Of a stretch of 38,436 nucleotides of DNA, positions 25,502-35,305 are shown piece by piece. Source of the stretch: Alphaproteobacteria bacterium (GTDB taxonomy: Bacteria; Pseudomonadota; Alphaproteobacteria; Caulobacterales; Aquidulcibacteraceae). The position numbers and the translations under genes are program-made. The stretch covers positions 1 to 38,436 of the forward strand of contig JAPLOL010000064.1 of assembly GCA_026400735.1 (NCBI GenBank), read 5' to 3'. The notes under the pieces are model-generated. The model searched no databases. It was given only the letters and a program-made list of their open reading frames with translations, and had not been told where the DNA came from. Each line of letters begins with the position of its first letter. Position 1 is the stretch's first letter.

Positions 25502-25696
25502 TGATCCCACACCTTCCTGCTTACGAAGCGGGCTAACTCATAAAGCGAGCCCGCTGATCCAGACATGAACCAAATTGGGCTCTTTGATGGAATGGGCTGC
25601 CGTATGAGGCGTTTTCCCGCCCCCGCTCGCCTTGACCCCGCTAGGCCCTTCGCGTACGTGTCCGCGCTTCAATTTTACTGGTTTTCGAGAAGTCTC

Positions 25697-25993
25697 ATGT
25701 CCCGCCGCTGCGAACTGTCTGGCATCAACCGCCAGATCGGCCACAAGGTCAGCCACTCCAACATAAAGACCAAGCGCGAGTTCCAACCGAACTTGGTCAA
25801 CGTGACGTTGTCGAGCGACGCGCTGGGGCAGAGCTACAAGCTTCGCATCACGGCAGCTGCCCTCCGCACCGTCGATCACCGCGGCGGCCTCGATCAATTC
25901 CTGCTGAAGGCCAGCGAGGCTGAACTCTCCACGCGCGCCGCGAAGATCCGCCGCGACCTGAAGAAGAAGCTCGCGGAAACCGCCGCCGCCTAA
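25697..25993 (+). CDS. rpmB: 50S ribosomal protein L28
   Basis: 98 residues. The L28 signature is complete: MSRRCELSG at the start, then [19 protein letters not shown] and the C-terminal [18 protein letters not shown] 25697 is set by the family N-terminus; the open frame upstream to 25565 is not L28. It is a structural protein of the large subunit near the exit-tunnel side. It stands alone, divergent from the DUF3108 gene, with TTGACC at 25632-25637 as a possible -35 but no good -10. Its stop overlaps that of the next, convergent gene by 4 nt. Confidence 0.97.
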   Translation: MSRRCELSGINRQIGHKVSHSNIKTKREFQPNLVNVTLSSDALGQSYKLRITAAALRTVDHRGGLDQFLLKASEAELSTRAAKIRRDLKKKLAETAAA

Positions 25994-26982
25994 TCGGCCG
26001 CCGGCGTTTCAATCAAATCGAAAGCGAGCAAGAGCGTGCGCTGGCGCGCGTTCTTGTTGTTATCAGACACGATGTAAATTCGTGTCGTACCACTCGACAT
26101 GCGCACGGCTGAAATGCCTTCGAAATTGTCGAGCGGAAACGGCGGATCGAGCACCGCCAATACTTCCGGATGCACCACGCCGCCATCACCACTCGGCGCG
26201 GCAAAGCGTGTGATGCGCGCGCGCGGACCGATCACCGGCGCATAGAAGCGCTCAATCGCAACGAAATCACCGTCGGGTAACCGATCCATACCGGTGATCG
26301 AAAAGCCATCGCTCAACGGATAGGAAAAGTGGGCCGGCACTGGCGTGCGCATTCCAAGTGATGCAACCCACATTGGCGTGGTCGCAGCCTCGCCGCCTTC
26401 CGCTGCAGTGACCAGCGCGCCGTCCATCGCCGCCAAAGCTTCGAAGCTCGCGTTTGCCGGCAGTTGTTCGGTGCCAGCTAAACGCGGCCCCATCTGCGCG
26501 GCGCCGAATGGCCCGTCTCGATTGAGATCGTAAATGCGGATGAGGTGGGTTCTTTCGAAGCTTACGGCGAAACGCCCGTCCGGCATTTGCGCGAGTCCCT
26601 CGGAATCAGCCTCCGCCTTCGTCGTCAGCACACGACCGTGCTCATCGCGCATGAAGGCCGCGCGCACATCCGTGAAACCGGTGAGAAAACCACGCGCGTC
26701 AAGTGCAAGATGCGCTTCGATCCAATCAGCTTCATCGCTTATGGCGACGACCCGGCCATCTTCGAGCACTTCGATGCCAGATAGGCCGACGAACATCGGA
26801 TTGGTCGAACGAATCTCAATCCCGCCACGATACGCAAGCCTGCCGACAGTCTCGACCGGCGCTGGCACCGGGACAACTTCAACATTCACCGCCTGCCACT
26901 GATCGTCGTCATCGGTTGACCGCGCCGGTTCGCAAGCAGCCAAACCAAACGCGACCGCGATCGTAGCAAATAGACGGATCAC
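25990..26982 (-). CDS. Phytase-like esterase lipoprotein (PF13449 type)
   Basis: 330 residues. The N-terminal signal has lipobox GLAAC (Cys16). A six-bladed propeller-like sequence follows, with [60 protein letters not shown] and [25 protein letters not shown]. The repeated S/E-G-hydrophobic pattern and SDN motif are those of the 'esterase-like activity of phytase' family. It is periplasm-facing; the substrate is unknown. The ATG overlaps the cobT stop (ATGA), so it is translated after CobT, although no functional link to cobalt chelation is known. Confidence 0.84.
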   Translation of the reverse strand: MIRLFATIAVAFGLAACEPARSTDDDDQWQAVNVEVVPVPAPVETVGRLAYRGGIEIRSTNPMFVGLSGIEVLEDGRVVAISDEADWIEAHLALDARGFLTGFTDVRAAFMRDEHGRVLTTKAEADSEGLAQMPDGRFAVSFERTHLIRIYDLNRDGPFGAAQMGPRLAGTEQLPANASFEALAAMDGALVTAAEGGEAATTPMWVASLGMRTPVPAHFSYPLSDGFSITGMDRLPDGDFVAIERFYAPVIGPRARITRFAAPSGDGGVVHPEVLAVLDPPFPLDNFEGISAVRMSSGTTRIYIVSDNNKNARQRTLLLAFDLIETPAAD

Positions 26983-28877
26983 AGCGCAGCCTGCGCCGCG
27001 CGTTGCTTCAACTCGCGCGGTGAACGCGGCGGCGGATTGTCAGCGCCGCCAGCTTCGTCGAATAGCTCAGCAAGCTTATCCGTCATCACGCCGCCCAGTT
27101 GCTCCGCATCCGTGATGGTGACGGCGCGCTTATAATAGCGCGTCACATCGTGCCCGATGCCGATCGCGATCAACTCCACCGGTGAGCGCGATTCAATCCA
27201 ATGAATCACATTGCGCAGATGGCGCTCGAGATAATTGCCGGGATTAGCCGAAAGCGTGGAATCATCCACCGGCGCGCCGTCGCTTATCACCATCAGCAAA
27301 CGCCGTTGCTCAGGCCGCTCAAGCAAACGCCCATGCGCCCACAGCAATGCCTCGCCGTCGATGTTCTCTTTCAGCAAGCCCTCGCGCATCATTAGCCCAA
27401 GGTTGCGACGCGCACGACGCCACGGCGAATCCGCGCCCTTGTAGATCACATGCCGCAAATCGTTGAGACGGCCAGGCTGCGGCGGACGGTCAGCCTTCAG
27501 CCACGCATCCTTCGATGAGCCACCCTTCCACGCAATTGTGGTGAAGCCCAGAATCTCAACCTTCACGCCACAACGCTCGAGCGTGCGCGCCAGAATATCC
27601 GCGCACAGCGCAGCCACCATAATCGGGCGCCCACGCATCGAACCCGAATTGTCCAAGAGCAAAGTAACGACCGTATCCTTGAACGGCATATCCTCTTCTT
27701 GCTTGAACGACAGCGCCTGCATCGGATCGGTGATCACGCGCGTAAGCCGCGATGTGTCGAGCAGCCCCTCTTCGAGATCGAAGCTCCAAGCGCGATTTTG
27801 CTTGGCCAGCAAGCGCCGCTGCAGCCGGTTTGCGAGCCGACCAACCACGCTTTGTAGCGGCTTCAACTGCTGGTCGAGATAATTGCGCAGGCGAGCCAGC
27901 TCTTCCGCGGGACACAGCTCTTCGGCCTGTTTCACTTCGTCGAAGCTGCGCGTGAACACCTTGTAGTTCACGTTTGGATCGTCGGTGTCGTTTCGCGGCT
28001 TCGGGCGCATCGGCTTATCGCCGGGATCGTCCTGCTCGGTATCTTGCTGATCGTCCGCGTCGACATCCGCCTCAACCGAAACCGTGCGGTCGTTCTCGGT
28101 GTCGACTTCGCCTTCGATCATCTCCATTTCGGCTGGCTGCTGATCTTCGGTCTGATCATCGCCCTCGGAATTGTCCGATTGAGGCGGCGGCGGTTCGTTG
28201 CCGTTGGCTTGATTATCGTCGTCGTTAGTCTCCTCAACACTGAGCTCATCGCCCATGCCGAGATCCTGCAGCACGCTACGAAACTGCAGCGCAAATTCGC
28301 GCTGATCCTCAGCCACCGCCGCGAGCTTATCGAGATCCGCGCCGGCGCTTTTTTCGATGTCCGCGCGCCAAGCATCGACCAACGCCTTCGCGTTCGCTGG
28401 CGGCTTTAACCCCGTCAACCGCTCGCGCACCATCAGCGCCACCGCATCCGCTAACGGCGCGAGCGAGCGATCCTGCATCCGCGCCGCGCCGCGCCGTTCG
28501 AGCGAATCCGCAAGCGCCGCGCTGAGGTTGTTCGAAACCCCCTTTAGCGCGTTCGCACCCAGCGATTGGACGCGCATATCCTCGACCGCGTCGAACACCG
28601 CCCGCGCCTCCGCACCGTGCGGACGCAGCCGCACATGCTCGCGCTCATCGTGATGCGCCAGGCGCAGCGCCAAGCCGTCCGCCTGCCCACGAATGCGCTC
28701 AGCGTCGGGATCGGAGATCACACGCGGCGGATGTGGCAACACGATCTTGCCCGGTGACAGGCGCGGCCCCTCCGCGCCGAACGTCACCTCCAGCTCCTCT
28801 TCCGCACCGGCAAGCGCGCGCGTCGTCTGCGCAAGCGAGCGCTTGAAGAGTTCAGCAGGAGATTCTTTGGCGGACAT
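26979..28877 (-). CDS. cobT: Cobaltochelatase subunit CobT
   Basis: 632 residues. An N-terminal helical part is followed by a very acidic, Gln/Asn/Asp-rich linker at about 225-310, and then a C-terminal VWA domain with MIDAS motif [11 protein letters not shown], plus ISDGAPVDD. This is the CobT layout. With CobS (AAA+ ATPase) it forms the motor complex that drives CobN to insert Co2+ into hydrogenobyrinic acid diamide in the aerobic B12 pathway. ATG 28877 gives the family start [13 protein letters not shown]; the in-frame extension to 28913 is not conserved. Unusually, CobS is about 3.8 kb away with four genes between. CobN is not in the window. Confidence 0.93.
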   Translation of the reverse strand: MSAKESPAELFKRSLAQTTRALAGAEEELEVTFGAEGPRLSPGKIVLPHPPRVISDPDAERIRGQADGLALRLAHHDEREHVRLRPHGAEARAVFDAVEDMRVQSLGANALKGVSNNLSAALADSLERRGAARMQDRSLAPLADAVALMVRERLTGLKPPANAKALVDAWRADIEKSAGADLDKLAAVAEDQREFALQFRSVLQDLGMGDELSVEETNDDDNQANGNEPPPPQSDNSEGDDQTEDQQPAEMEMIEGEVDTENDRTVSVEADVDADDQQDTEQDDPGDKPMRPKPRNDTDDPNVNYKVFTRSFDEVKQAEELCPAEELARLRNYLDQQLKPLQSVVGRLANRLQRRLLAKQNRAWSFDLEEGLLDTSRLTRVITDPMQALSFKQEEDMPFKDTVVTLLLDNSGSMRGRPIMVAALCADILARTLERCGVKVEILGFTTIAWKGGSSKDAWLKADRPPQPGRLNDLRHVIYKGADSPWRRARRNLGLMMREGLLKENIDGEALLWAHGRLLERPEQRRLLMVISDGAPVDDSTLSANPGNYLERHLRNVIHWIESRSPVELIAIGIGHDVTRYYKRAVTITDAEQLGGVMTDKLAELFDEAGGADNPPPRSPRELKQRAAQAAL

Positions 28878-28927
28878 CGCCGCACAACATAGCGGCGCAC
28901 GCCCCTGAAGCAATGCGGCCGCAGCGC

Positions 28928-30151
28928 CTAGCCGGCCGACCGATCCCGCAGCAGCACGATGTTTTTCTTGTCGCGCCCAACCTGCTCCGCGATCGCCTCA
29001 CCGACGCGCAGTTTGTAGAGCCGGCTCCACTCTTCGGTCGGCAACCGGTCGCGGATCATCTCGAACGCACGGCGCATGATCAGGCCGTAGCCCAAAGCGA
29101 TAAACAGCAACGTGGCCGCCAACAGTTCGAGCCCCAGCGCCAAGATGTTGGCGTCCGGATTGAAGGCGCCGGTCGCCACAAGCGTGACAACGATCATGGC
29201 GATGCCGAGCACAACACAAATGGCCAGCCCGAACATCTTGTAGAGCCACGTATTCCGGCGGATCTGAAACATGTTGTTGCGGATGATCAGCTCTTCCGAC
29301 AGCTGCCGGATCGCGATCCAATGATAGGCACCCGCCCAAGCCGTGGCGTAGGGCTCGATATTGTCGTGCTGGTTGCGATCGACACGCGATTCCGCCTGCA
29401 TGCACTCAGAGCGCGCAACGTTAAACGACTGGTTGAGACAAGTGAACTCGGTCTGGATGAAGCTGTTTAGCTCCTGAGCGTTCTGCATCTGCACATTGGC
29501 GAACGAGAATCTGTAGATGCCAGCGAGCAGAATGACGAAAAATCCAAGCGCCCATGCTTCCGAGAGTATCGCAGCCGCAAATGGCGCGAACGGAGGCGGC
29601 AGCATGTTGGCCGCACCATTTCCAGCAAGCAGATGGAACGGGTCAAACAGCACGTTCACCACCTGCCAGCCCAACAGCAGGAAAAGCATCAGCGGTGCGA
29701 GCTCGCAATAGAGCATGCGCGCATTGTCGTTGGCTATCTCACGCGCATTGCGAAGCCGGCGCGTAAATTGATCTTCGCCATCCTCATTGCCGTTTTCGAT
29801 TTTCGCCACTTCGGCGGTGAAGTGGTCGCGCTCGGCCTCTTCGTAGAAGTCTTTGTCCGGAAACAGCTCCAGCCGCAGGCTGTAATACCGCAGCGCCCGT
29901 TCTTTCCAGGTCGTCGCGAGATCCTGCTGATCCGGGCGGATGACCAGTTCGTCGTTGGATTCGTGCTTGAACACCTTCCAGAGCAGCGCGCTACGCTGCC
30001 GGAATGCGCCTGCATCACCGCCGTCAATCTTGCTGACGCCGCCAGCGACTGCCGCCTCGACGGTCCTACCGCCACCGCCTCCCATCCTTCGCAGCAACCG
30101 GATGGGCAACCAAATGGGCGCCAACAAAAGCCGAAGTAGACGAAAGAGCAT
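28928..30151 (-). CDS. Unrecognised four-TM membrane protein
   Basis: 407 residues; no family recognised. An amphipathic hydrophobic N-terminus ([19 protein letters not shown]) and a Gly run precede a charged cytoplasmic-looking region with a Glu/Lys-rich helical stretch at about 78-145. Hydrophobic segments lie at about 150-170, 192-214, 306-327 and 337-358. Between TM2 and TM3 is a conserved-looking loop of about 90 residues with two Cys (240, 250) and [21 protein letters not shown] 30151 has GGGGGA about 8 nt upstream; the longer frame to 30280 is unlikely. On the minus strand, downstream of the 373-residue secreted protein and upstream of cobT (50 nt gap). A TTAACCAT motif lies 40 nt upstream. 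Confidence 0.7.
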   Translation of the reverse strand: MLFRLLRLLLAPIWLPIRLLRRMGGGGGRTVEAAVAGGVSKIDGGDAGAFRQRSALLWKVFKHESNDELVIRPDQQDLATTWKERALRYYSLRLELFPDKDFYEEAERDHFTAEVAKIENGNEDGEDQFTRRLRNAREIANDNARMLYCELAPLMLFLLLGWQVVNVLFDPFHLLAGNGAANMLPPPFAPFAAAILSEAWALGFFVILLAGIYRFSFANVQMQNAQELNSFIQTEFTCLNQSFNVARSECMQAESRVDRNQHDNIEPYATAWAGAYHWIAIRQLSEELIIRNNMFQIRRNTWLYKMFGLAICVVLGIAMIVVTLVATGAFNPDANILALGLELLAATLLFIALGYGLIMRRAFEMIRDRLPTEEWSRLYKLRVGEAIAEQVGRDKKNIVLLRDRSAG

Positions 30152-30190
30152 CGGACGGTCCCCCCACGAGACGTGCCTTACCTGTCGGTA

Positions 30191-30198
30191 ATGGTTAA
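30191..30198 (-). promoter_or_regulatory. TTAACCAT motif (CtrA half-site-like)
   Basis: TTAACCAT on the minus strand, 40 nt upstream of the four-TM protein start, within a small dyad (TCGGT...ACCGA, 30185-30202). An eight-base match is weak evidence. Confidence 0.25.
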
Positions 30199-30237
30199 CC
30201 GAATACGTCTTGTACGCAAGGAAAAGCGGGCCTGCGC

Positions 30238-31359
30238 CTAAAGACGATCCTCGGCCCGCGGCCGCGGCGACCACGCACACAGCAGCGTGGCTGACCCATT
30301 TGGGTGAAGCTCGATCAGCGCGCGCGTCGGCGGCGCCCTGCCGAACGTGCGCACAAACTGCGCAGCTTCAGCTTCCTCGCCGTCGTCCACGTCGAACGCC
30401 TGCTCACGCACATAAAGCACCACGCGCCCGCCCCAGCGCAGCGGCTGATAAAGCTGCCTTGAACCGTACACACCGAGGGTCACCAGCCCTTCGCGTGTGA
30501 TCATCGGCGCAACGTTCGTCGCGCCGCTGGCTCCGCGCCAGGACAGCGTCTCGTACGGCGCTTCATCGCCGTGCATCATTTGGCGTTGGACGGTGACAAC
30601 GTCCTCAACGCCATCATTGTCGACATCGAACCGCGCCTCGCGCGACCCATAGACATCCGGCCAATCTGTCGGCGACCATTGGATTGCAACGTGCAGAGCG
30701 CCGAAGCTCGGGTCTTCAGGCTGTTCGCGTGATGAAGCAGCGCGGATTGCTGGCGGCATCGCCAATTCAGCAGTTGCCGCCTCACATTGCGCATCGGCCG
30801 CGACGGACAGGTCGAACGCAAAGGGCGCGCGCTCCTCAACCGGGACAAATCCCGTATCCACCGGTGCGCGCCATCTGCGCAGACGCCTCGTCTCGCACGA
30901 ACGCGTTTCGTCCTCATCCGCGTACATACCTGGGCCGTAGCAAATCACGACACGATCACGCTGTAGCGTCACGCTTGTCAGAATAGTGGTCCTGTGGATG
31001 TCGCCATCCCCGATGGGCTCCTCCAGCAACCGCCTGCGATCCACCCACACACTCACCAGTCCCAGATCGCACGCGCCGCATTGGCCGCTCGGCGCGCGAA
31101 CTTCGCGTCCGCTGCGAACAGTGATCGTATGCGCGCCAACACGGCACTCCCACGCAGTCGTCACCGCACCAGTTGGCGTCTCAAGTTGCGTCGCATTCGG
31201 GGGCACGTCAGGCGCCTGATAGCCCCAGAACGCAGACTCCGCATTGCACGCGACTTGTTCGCCGTGCGCCCACGCAGGCGGCGCGGAGAACAACGCAAAC
31301 AAAACCGCCAGGCAAGCAAGCGCCTGAAACTTCGCGCGGGCGACACCCAATAGAGACAT
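30238..31359 (-). CDS. Secreted protein of unknown function
   Basis: 373 residues; no family recognised. A signal peptide ends near PPAWAHG (residue 32). The mature part has several Cys (CNAESAFWGY; CGACDLGL; CYGPGMY; CETRRLRRW), suggesting disulfides in the periplasm or outside. It carries a calcium-loop-like DVDNDGVEDVVTV, as in FG-GAP/VCBS-type repeats. ATG 31359 lies 116 nt from the divergent LprI-like gene, so the two probably share a promoter region, in which no clear boxes were seen. It is followed by the four-TM gene after an 86-nt gap. Confidence 0.72.
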   Translation of the reverse strand: MSLLGVARAKFQALACLAVLFALFSAPPAWAHGEQVACNAESAFWGYQAPDVPPNATQLETPTGAVTTAWECRVGAHTITVRSGREVRAPSGQCGACDLGLVSVWVDRRRLLEEPIGDGDIHRTTILTSVTLQRDRVVICYGPGMYADEDETRSCETRRLRRWRAPVDTGFVPVEERAPFAFDLSVAADAQCEAATAELAMPPAIRAASSREQPEDPSFGALHVAIQWSPTDWPDVYGSREARFDVDNDGVEDVVTVQRQMMHGDEAPYETLSWRGASGATNVAPMITREGLVTLGVYGSRQLYQPLRWGGRVVLYVREQAFDVDDGEEAEAAQFVRTFGRAPPTRALIELHPNGSATLLCAWSPRPRAEDRL

Positions 31360-31475
31360 CGCCTCCTGATTACCCGGTTATGCACAGCGCGGGAACCACC
31401 GTCCGCAAATTACCGTGCGCGTTAGCTTCGGAACGGCGCGGATGCCGTCGCGTTGCCCACGTGAAGGAGATCAAC

Positions 31476-31895
31476 ATGCGTAAGACACTCTCGACACTCG
31501 TGGCCGTGGCCCTGCTGGGCGGCGCCATCACCGTAGCCAGCGCGCAAGACCGCCGCGGCGGCCGCGATCGCGATGACGAATTCGGCCCGGCGACGGCACA
31601 GGAAGTTGCCAACGCCGACCGCCGACTCAATCAAATCTACCAACGCCGCATCGCCGACGCGCGCGCCGACGATCGCAACGACCGTCGATTCCGCGGCTGG
31701 TACAGCCAAGAAGCCTCGCTGCGCGAAAGCGAACGCGCCTGGATCACGCACCGCGACGCCGAATGCCGCTACCTGACGCAACAAGACGCCGGCTCACGCG
31801 GCTATGACGCACTGGTGCGCGGCTGCTTGGTCGAACAGATCAACGATCGCACGGAAGAACTGCGCGAAGCCGAGCAAGTGCTCGCAGCGCGCTAG
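31476..31895 (+). CDS. LprI/DUF1311-like small secreted protein
   Basis: 139 residues. A signal peptide ends near TVASAQ. The rest is Arg/Glu-rich and helical, with the lysozyme-inhibitor-LprI-type pattern (PF07007): NADRRLNQIYQRRI, then SLRESERAWITHRDAECRY, a second Cys in RGCLVEQINDRTEELRE. The two Cys would form the family's disulfide. ATG 31476 has GAAGGAGA just upstream; the open frame before it (from 31173) covers the divergent promoter and is not coding. Members can inhibit lysozyme but most are untested. A long hairpin follows at 31906-31939. Confidence 0.82.
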   Translation: MRKTLSTLVAVALLGGAITVASAQDRRGGRDRDDEFGPATAQEVANADRRLNQIYQRRIADARADDRNDRRFRGWYSQEASLRESERAWITHRDAECRYLTQQDAGSRGYDALVRGCLVEQINDRTEELREAEQVLAAR

Positions 31896-31905
31896 GAGCA
31901 TGCCA

Positions 31906-31939
31906 AAACTACACAGCGCGCTTCAGTGCGCTGTGTAGT
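31906..31939. terminator. Bidirectional hairpin terminator between convergent genes
   Basis: ACTACACAGCGC (31908-31919) pairs perfectly with GCGCTGTGTAGT (31928-31939), and the stem can extend to a TTCA loop. On the minus strand it is followed by TTTTGG. Its distal end touches the stop codon of the next gene. Confidence 0.8.
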
Positions 31940-32670
31940 CAGCGCCTCAGCCTGTGTACGTTTGCCAGGGCCGCACGCAAGCGGACCAAAAACGCGTCCT
32001 GACGCGATTCAATTCGAACGAGCGGCGGCGCCACGGTAACCTCTGCACTGGAAGAGCGCGTGTTGCGCGAACTCGCGTGGTAGCTGTAGTAAATCGGCAG
32101 AGAAACAGTGTCCTGTTCATCGTGGTCGCCAGGCGCCAGAAACCGGTCGAACGCGTAGAGTCGGCCGTTCGATTGCCGCAAAACGACGAACTCTTCTCCC
32201 AGTTCAACGTACATCGGCAAATCGCAAGAACTCCGGCTTGGATGCTCAGGGCCAGGTGTCTGGAGTATGAAATAGCCATCGGCGCCACCAGGGCGATCAA
32301 GAGCCTCGGGCGACAGCCAAATCTCCCCTTCGTCACGGGTTCGAAAACCGTCGTGCGTGGGGACGGACCGAATTCTTTCGTAGCCGTCAAGTGAGAATGG
32401 CCCCGGGGCAAGACCATTGCGTCGTTGCGCCAAAGTCTCGATCACTTCGAACTGAAACGCATAGATGGTCGCACCGCGTGAGTCCGCACCAATAGGCATG
32501 CGGTGCACGACTCGAACGATTTGAATCGTCTGTGCTCGTTCAGCAATCTGCGTAACGAGATCACCGCCGACATAACGACCGCCGCCTCGGAAAATCGGCG
32601 ACATTGAACATGCCAACGCCGGGGTCGCCGCCAGGAGCAGCGCTACACACGCTGCTGCGGCGAGGCGCAC
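31939..32670 (-). CDS. Exported protein of unknown function
   Basis: 243 residues; no family recognised. A signal peptide (AAAACVALLLAATPALA) is followed directly by CSMSPIFRGGGRYVGGD. A Cys at the mature end could be lipidated, though ALAC is only a moderate lipobox. The body is beta-rich, with IQIVRVVHRMPIG, YAFQFEVIETL, LPMYVELGEEFVVLRQSNGRLYAFDRF. The start is GTG 32670, which shares one base with the cobS stop (TAGTG), so it is translationally coupled to cobS. The gene ends in the hairpin at 31906-31939. The first of four genes separating cobS from cobT. Confidence 0.7.
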   Translation of the reverse strand: MRLAAAACVALLLAATPALACSMSPIFRGGGRYVGGDLVTQIAERAQTIQIVRVVHRMPIGADSRGATIYAFQFEVIETLAQRRNGLAPGPFSLDGYERIRSVPTHDGFRTRDEGEIWLSPEALDRPGGADGYFILQTPGPEHPSRSSCDLPMYVELGEEFVVLRQSNGRLYAFDRFLAPGDHDEQDTVSLPIYYSYHASSRNTRSSSAEVTVAPPLVRIESRQDAFLVRLRAALANVHRLRR

Positions 32671-33653
32671 TACGCCACCTTCACCCGCGTCGCCGCTTCC
32701 GGCAAATCCGCGCCGAACGCACGCTGGAAGAACTCAGCCACCGTCGGCCGCTCCAGCTCATCGCACTTGTTCAGGAACGTCATCCGAAACGCGAGGCCGA
32801 CATCGCCGAAAATCTCGGCGTTCTGCGCCCAGGTGATCACTGTACGCGGGCTCATCACCGTCGAGATATCGCCATTCATGAACGCATTCCGCGTCATGTC
32901 CGCGACGCGCACCATCGCCATGATCGTGCGCTTGCCTTCCGGCGTGTTGTAGGTCGGAGCCTTCGCGATCACGATTTCCGCTTCCGCGTCGTGATCCAGA
33001 TCGTTGAGCGTCGTCACCACAGACCAACGGTCCATCTGACCTTGGTTGATCTGTTGCGTGCCGTGATAAAGCCCCGTCGTGTCGCCCAAGCCGATCGTGT
33101 TCGTCGTCGAGAACAGACGGAAGAACGGGTTGGCGCTGATGACCCGGTTCTGGTCGAGCAACGTCAGCTTGCCGCTCGCTTCCAGCACGCGCTGAATAAC
33201 GAACATCACGTCCGGACGGCCCGCATCGTATTCGTCGAAGCAAATCGCCACCGGCCGCTGCAGCGCCCACGGGAGCATGCCTTCGCGAAACTCGGTGACC
33301 TGCTTGCCGTCCTTCAACACGATCGCGTCCTTGCCGACGAGATCGATCCGCGAGACGTGGCTATCGAGGTTGATGCGCACCATCGGCCAGTTCAGCCGCG
33401 CGGCCACCTGCTCCACGTGCGTCGACTTACCCGTTCCGTGATAGCCCTGAACCATCACACGCCGGTTGTGCGCAAACCCCGCCAGGATCGCCAAAGTCGT
33501 CTGCGGGTCGAAGCGGTAGGCCGGGTCAATCTCCGGCACGTATTCGGTCTTCTTCGAGAAGGCCGGGACCTTCATGTCGCTCTCAACGCCAAAGTCGCGA
33601 GCCGAAACCGTCTTGTCCGGCTTGGCGGAGAGGAGATCGTCAGCAGCAGTCAT
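32670..33653 (-). CDS. cobS: Cobaltochelatase subunit CobS
   Basis: 327-residue AAA+ ATPase of the MoxR/CobS type. Walker A is GYHGTGKST at 70-78, Walker B CFDE at 138-141, and sensor-1 [11 protein letters not shown]. The family stretch [15 protein letters not shown] is also present. With CobT it powers CobN in aerobic cobalt insertion for B12. ATG 33653 gives the typical N-terminus; the in-frame extension to 33683 is not needed. It lies downstream of the J-domain gene (82 nt), as usual in alphaproteobacteria, but cobT does not follow directly. No cobalamin riboswitch was recognised upstream. Confidence 0.95.
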   Translation of the reverse strand: MTAADDLLSAKPDKTVSARDFGVESDMKVPAFSKKTEYVPEIDPAYRFDPQTTLAILAGFAHNRRVMVQGYHGTGKSTHVEQVAARLNWPMVRINLDSHVSRIDLVGKDAIVLKDGKQVTEFREGMLPWALQRPVAICFDEYDAGRPDVMFVIQRVLEASGKLTLLDQNRVISANPFFRLFSTTNTIGLGDTTGLYHGTQQINQGQMDRWSVVTTLNDLDHDAEAEIVIAKAPTYNTPEGKRTIMAMVRVADMTRNAFMNGDISTVMSPRTVITWAQNAEIFGDVGLAFRMTFLNKCDELERPTVAEFFQRAFGADLPEAATRVKVA

Positions 33654-33735
33654 GTTCGGGAAATGCCTCGGGAGGGTTCGCACAGCACTTTAACGCGCCG
33701 CAGCGCGTCAGGAAAAGCGGCTAAATGACGAAGTG

Positions 33736-34365
33736 CTAGACGAGGCCGCCGGCCTTGAGCGTCTGATAGGCCTTGAGCGCCTTTTGCAGCTCCTGCTCGG
33801 CCCCGCGATCGCCGCCGTTAGAATCCGGGTGCCAGCGTTTTACGAGCTGGGCGTACTTGGCGCGGATTTGCGCGCCGGTGGCGTTCTCTTCGAGCTGCAT
33901 CGCCTCAAGCGCCAAACTTTGAAGCTTGGTGAGGCGGCGGCGCGATTTCGTTGGGGCAGCAGTCGGATCGCCCCCGAACATGCCAAGCGGGTCGGCGGCC
34001 CCAGCCATAGGCTTCCCGCGGCCTGCCGCTGCGATCCGGTCGCCACGTCCACCGCGGAAGGTCCAGGTTGGCCGGTGGCCGGTTTCTTCTTTCTTATGGA
34101 AGTCGGCCTTCTCAGCCTCCGACATGCCGTCGAAATAGTTCCAGCGTTTGTTGTAGTCAGCGGCGTGCGCGGCGCAGAAATGCCAAAACTCATTTGCCCG
34201 GTCGCGGCTCTTGGGCGCGCGGTGCAGCCCCTTGCCATCACAGCCCGTGTGGTCGCACTTGCGCTCGCTCGGCTCCGGCTCAGCGGCCTTCGCGGTCCCG
34301 GCCTTACCGGCCTTCTTGACGCGAATGTCCACGAACTTAGGACGATATGAAAACGTGTCGGGCAT
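33736..34365 (-). CDS. J-domain protein (DnaJ-like)
   Basis: 209 residues. The J domain is at the C-terminus, about 150-209: KLQSLALEAMQLEENATGAQIRAKYAQLVKRWHPDSNGGD, with the HPD triad needed to stimulate DnaK. The N-terminal part has Cys/His pairs (CDHTGCDGKGLHRAP and FWHFCAAHAADYN) that could bind a metal, and the WNYFDGMSEAE motif typical of this alphaproteobacterial family. It diverges from bolA with 43 nt between and precedes cobS. It probably recruits Hsp70 to specific clients; link to cobalt chelatase assembly is unproven. Confidence 0.9.
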   Translation of the reverse strand: MPDTFSYRPKFVDIRVKKAGKAGTAKAAEPEPSERKCDHTGCDGKGLHRAPKSRDRANEFWHFCAAHAADYNKRWNYFDGMSEAEKADFHKKEETGHRPTWTFRGGRGDRIAAAGRGKPMAGAADPLGMFGGDPTAAPTKSRRRLTKLQSLALEAMQLEENATGAQIRAKYAQLVKRWHPDSNGGDRGAEQELQKALKAYQTLKAGGLV

Positions 34366-34408
34366 TGGATGGACGAGTATGGGCGCCAGAGGTTAAGCGG
34401 ACAAGGAA

Positions 34409-34699
34409 TTGACAGAGAACAAAACGCATCTTTCTCGTGCTTCGCGCATTGAAACGCAGCTTCGCGCGCGCTTTTCGCCCGTTCACTTAGTGTTGACGGA
34501 TCAATCGGCGTCACATGCCGGTCACGCTGGCGCGCGCCCGGGTGGTGAGACCCATTATCATTTGGTGATGCAAGCGGACGCCTTCGAGGGGCTTTCCCGC
34601 GTGGCGCGTCAACGCTTGGTTTACGCCGCGCTTCGTGAAGAATTCGACACAGGCTTGCACGCGCTCTCGCTCGACCTAAAAACAGCGTCGGGCGCATAA
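34409..34699 (+). CDS. bolA: BolA-family protein
   Basis: 96 residues. BolA fold features: RIETQLRARFSPVHLVLTDQS at the start, ETHYHLVMQADAFEGLSRVARQRLVYAAL with the conserved His (His69-type ligand), and the LHALSLDLKT end. BolA proteins work with monothiol glutaredoxins in Fe-S handling or act as stress regulators. The only possible start is TTG 34409, because an in-frame TAA lies at 34394. A purine-rich GGACAAGGA directly precedes it at short spacing, suggesting modest translation. Divergent from the J-domain gene. Confidence 0.92.
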   Translation: MTENKTHLSRASRIETQLRARFSPVHLVLTDQSASHAGHAGARPGGETHYHLVMQADAFEGLSRVARQRLVYAALREEFDTGLHALSLDLKTASGA

Positions 34700-34720
34700 G
34701 TTCGCGGCGTGGGGAGCGGA

Positions 34721-35305
34721 ATGCTGCGGCGTATTTTGGCATGGATTGCCGCTGTGATAGCGGGCGTGGTGCTCGGGCTGGGTTCGGCCTGGGCAGTGCT
34801 GAAATTTGGCGGCGCGTCTTTCACTGAACATTACGGTCACTGGGTGTTCAGCCGCGCCGCTGGCTCAACCGCCGCCGGCCCCTATACGCGCGCCATCATC
34901 GCGCGCGACGGATTGCTGGCGCTTTCGGCGCGCGAGGCCGTCTATTTCTCACTCTACACCGATGAGCATGATCGGCCGCTGAGCGAGAGCTGCGTCTACG
35001 AACTGAACGGCCGCCCGCTCGACGCGCGCTGGTGGTCCGTGACGCTCTACGCCGACGACAATTACCTCGCCCGCAACAGCGACAACGCACATTCGATCGA
35101 CGCCACCCGCGTCGGCAACGACGCGCCTTGGGCGGCGCGAATATCGCCGGTGCGTGGTGATGCCACCAACTGGCTCTCTTCCCGCGAAGCCAAGCGCGGC
35201 TTCGTCATCATGCTCCGCGTCTACAACCCGCAGCGCGACTTCCGTCCAAGCGAGGAATCGCTGCCTGTCTTGACCACCGTTTCGTGCGCAGGAGACGCGC
35301 CATGA
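34721..35305 (+). CDS. DUF1214 domain protein, membrane-anchored
   Basis: 194 residues. One N-terminal TM segment (about 7-29) is followed by a periplasmic DUF1214-like domain: ALSAREAVYFSLYTDEHDRPLSESCVYELNG, then WWSVTLYADDNYLARN and a C-terminal GFVIMLRVYNPQRDFRP. ATG 34721 has GGGGAG at 34711-34716; the upstream in-frame GTG 34709 would destroy that RBS. It overlaps the DUF1254-like gene by 4 nt (ATGA). In larger proteins DUF1254 and DUF1214 occur fused; here they are two short proteins in reverse order. Function unknown. Confidence 0.85.
   Translation: MLRRILAWIAAVIAGVVLGLGSAWAVLKFGGASFTEHYGHWVFSRAAGSTAAGPYTRAIIARDGLLALSAREAVYFSLYTDEHDRPLSESCVYELNGRPLDARWWSVTLYADDNYLARNSDNAHSIDATRVGNDAPWAARISPVRGDATNWLSSREAKRGFVIMLRVYNPQRDFRPSEESLPVLTTVSCAGDAP

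Noticed and set aside
25565..25696. N-terminal extension of ribosomal protein L28
   Set aside because: L28 homologues begin at MSRRCELSG; the extra 44 residues have no family match and lie in the promoter region.
31173..31475. N-terminal extension of the LprI-like protein
   Set aside because: It crosses the divergent promoter region and the start of the opposite gene; the signal peptide begins at ATG 31476 right after a strong RBS.
32604..33728. 374-residue plus-strand open frame
   Set aside because: It is the shadow of cobS in a GC-rich genome; the translation is Arg/His-rich with no recognisable domain, while cobS is certain.
33654..33735. Cobalamin riboswitch before cobS
   Set aside because: Only 82 nt lie between the genes, too short for a B12 riboswitch, and no B12-box-like sequence was recognised.
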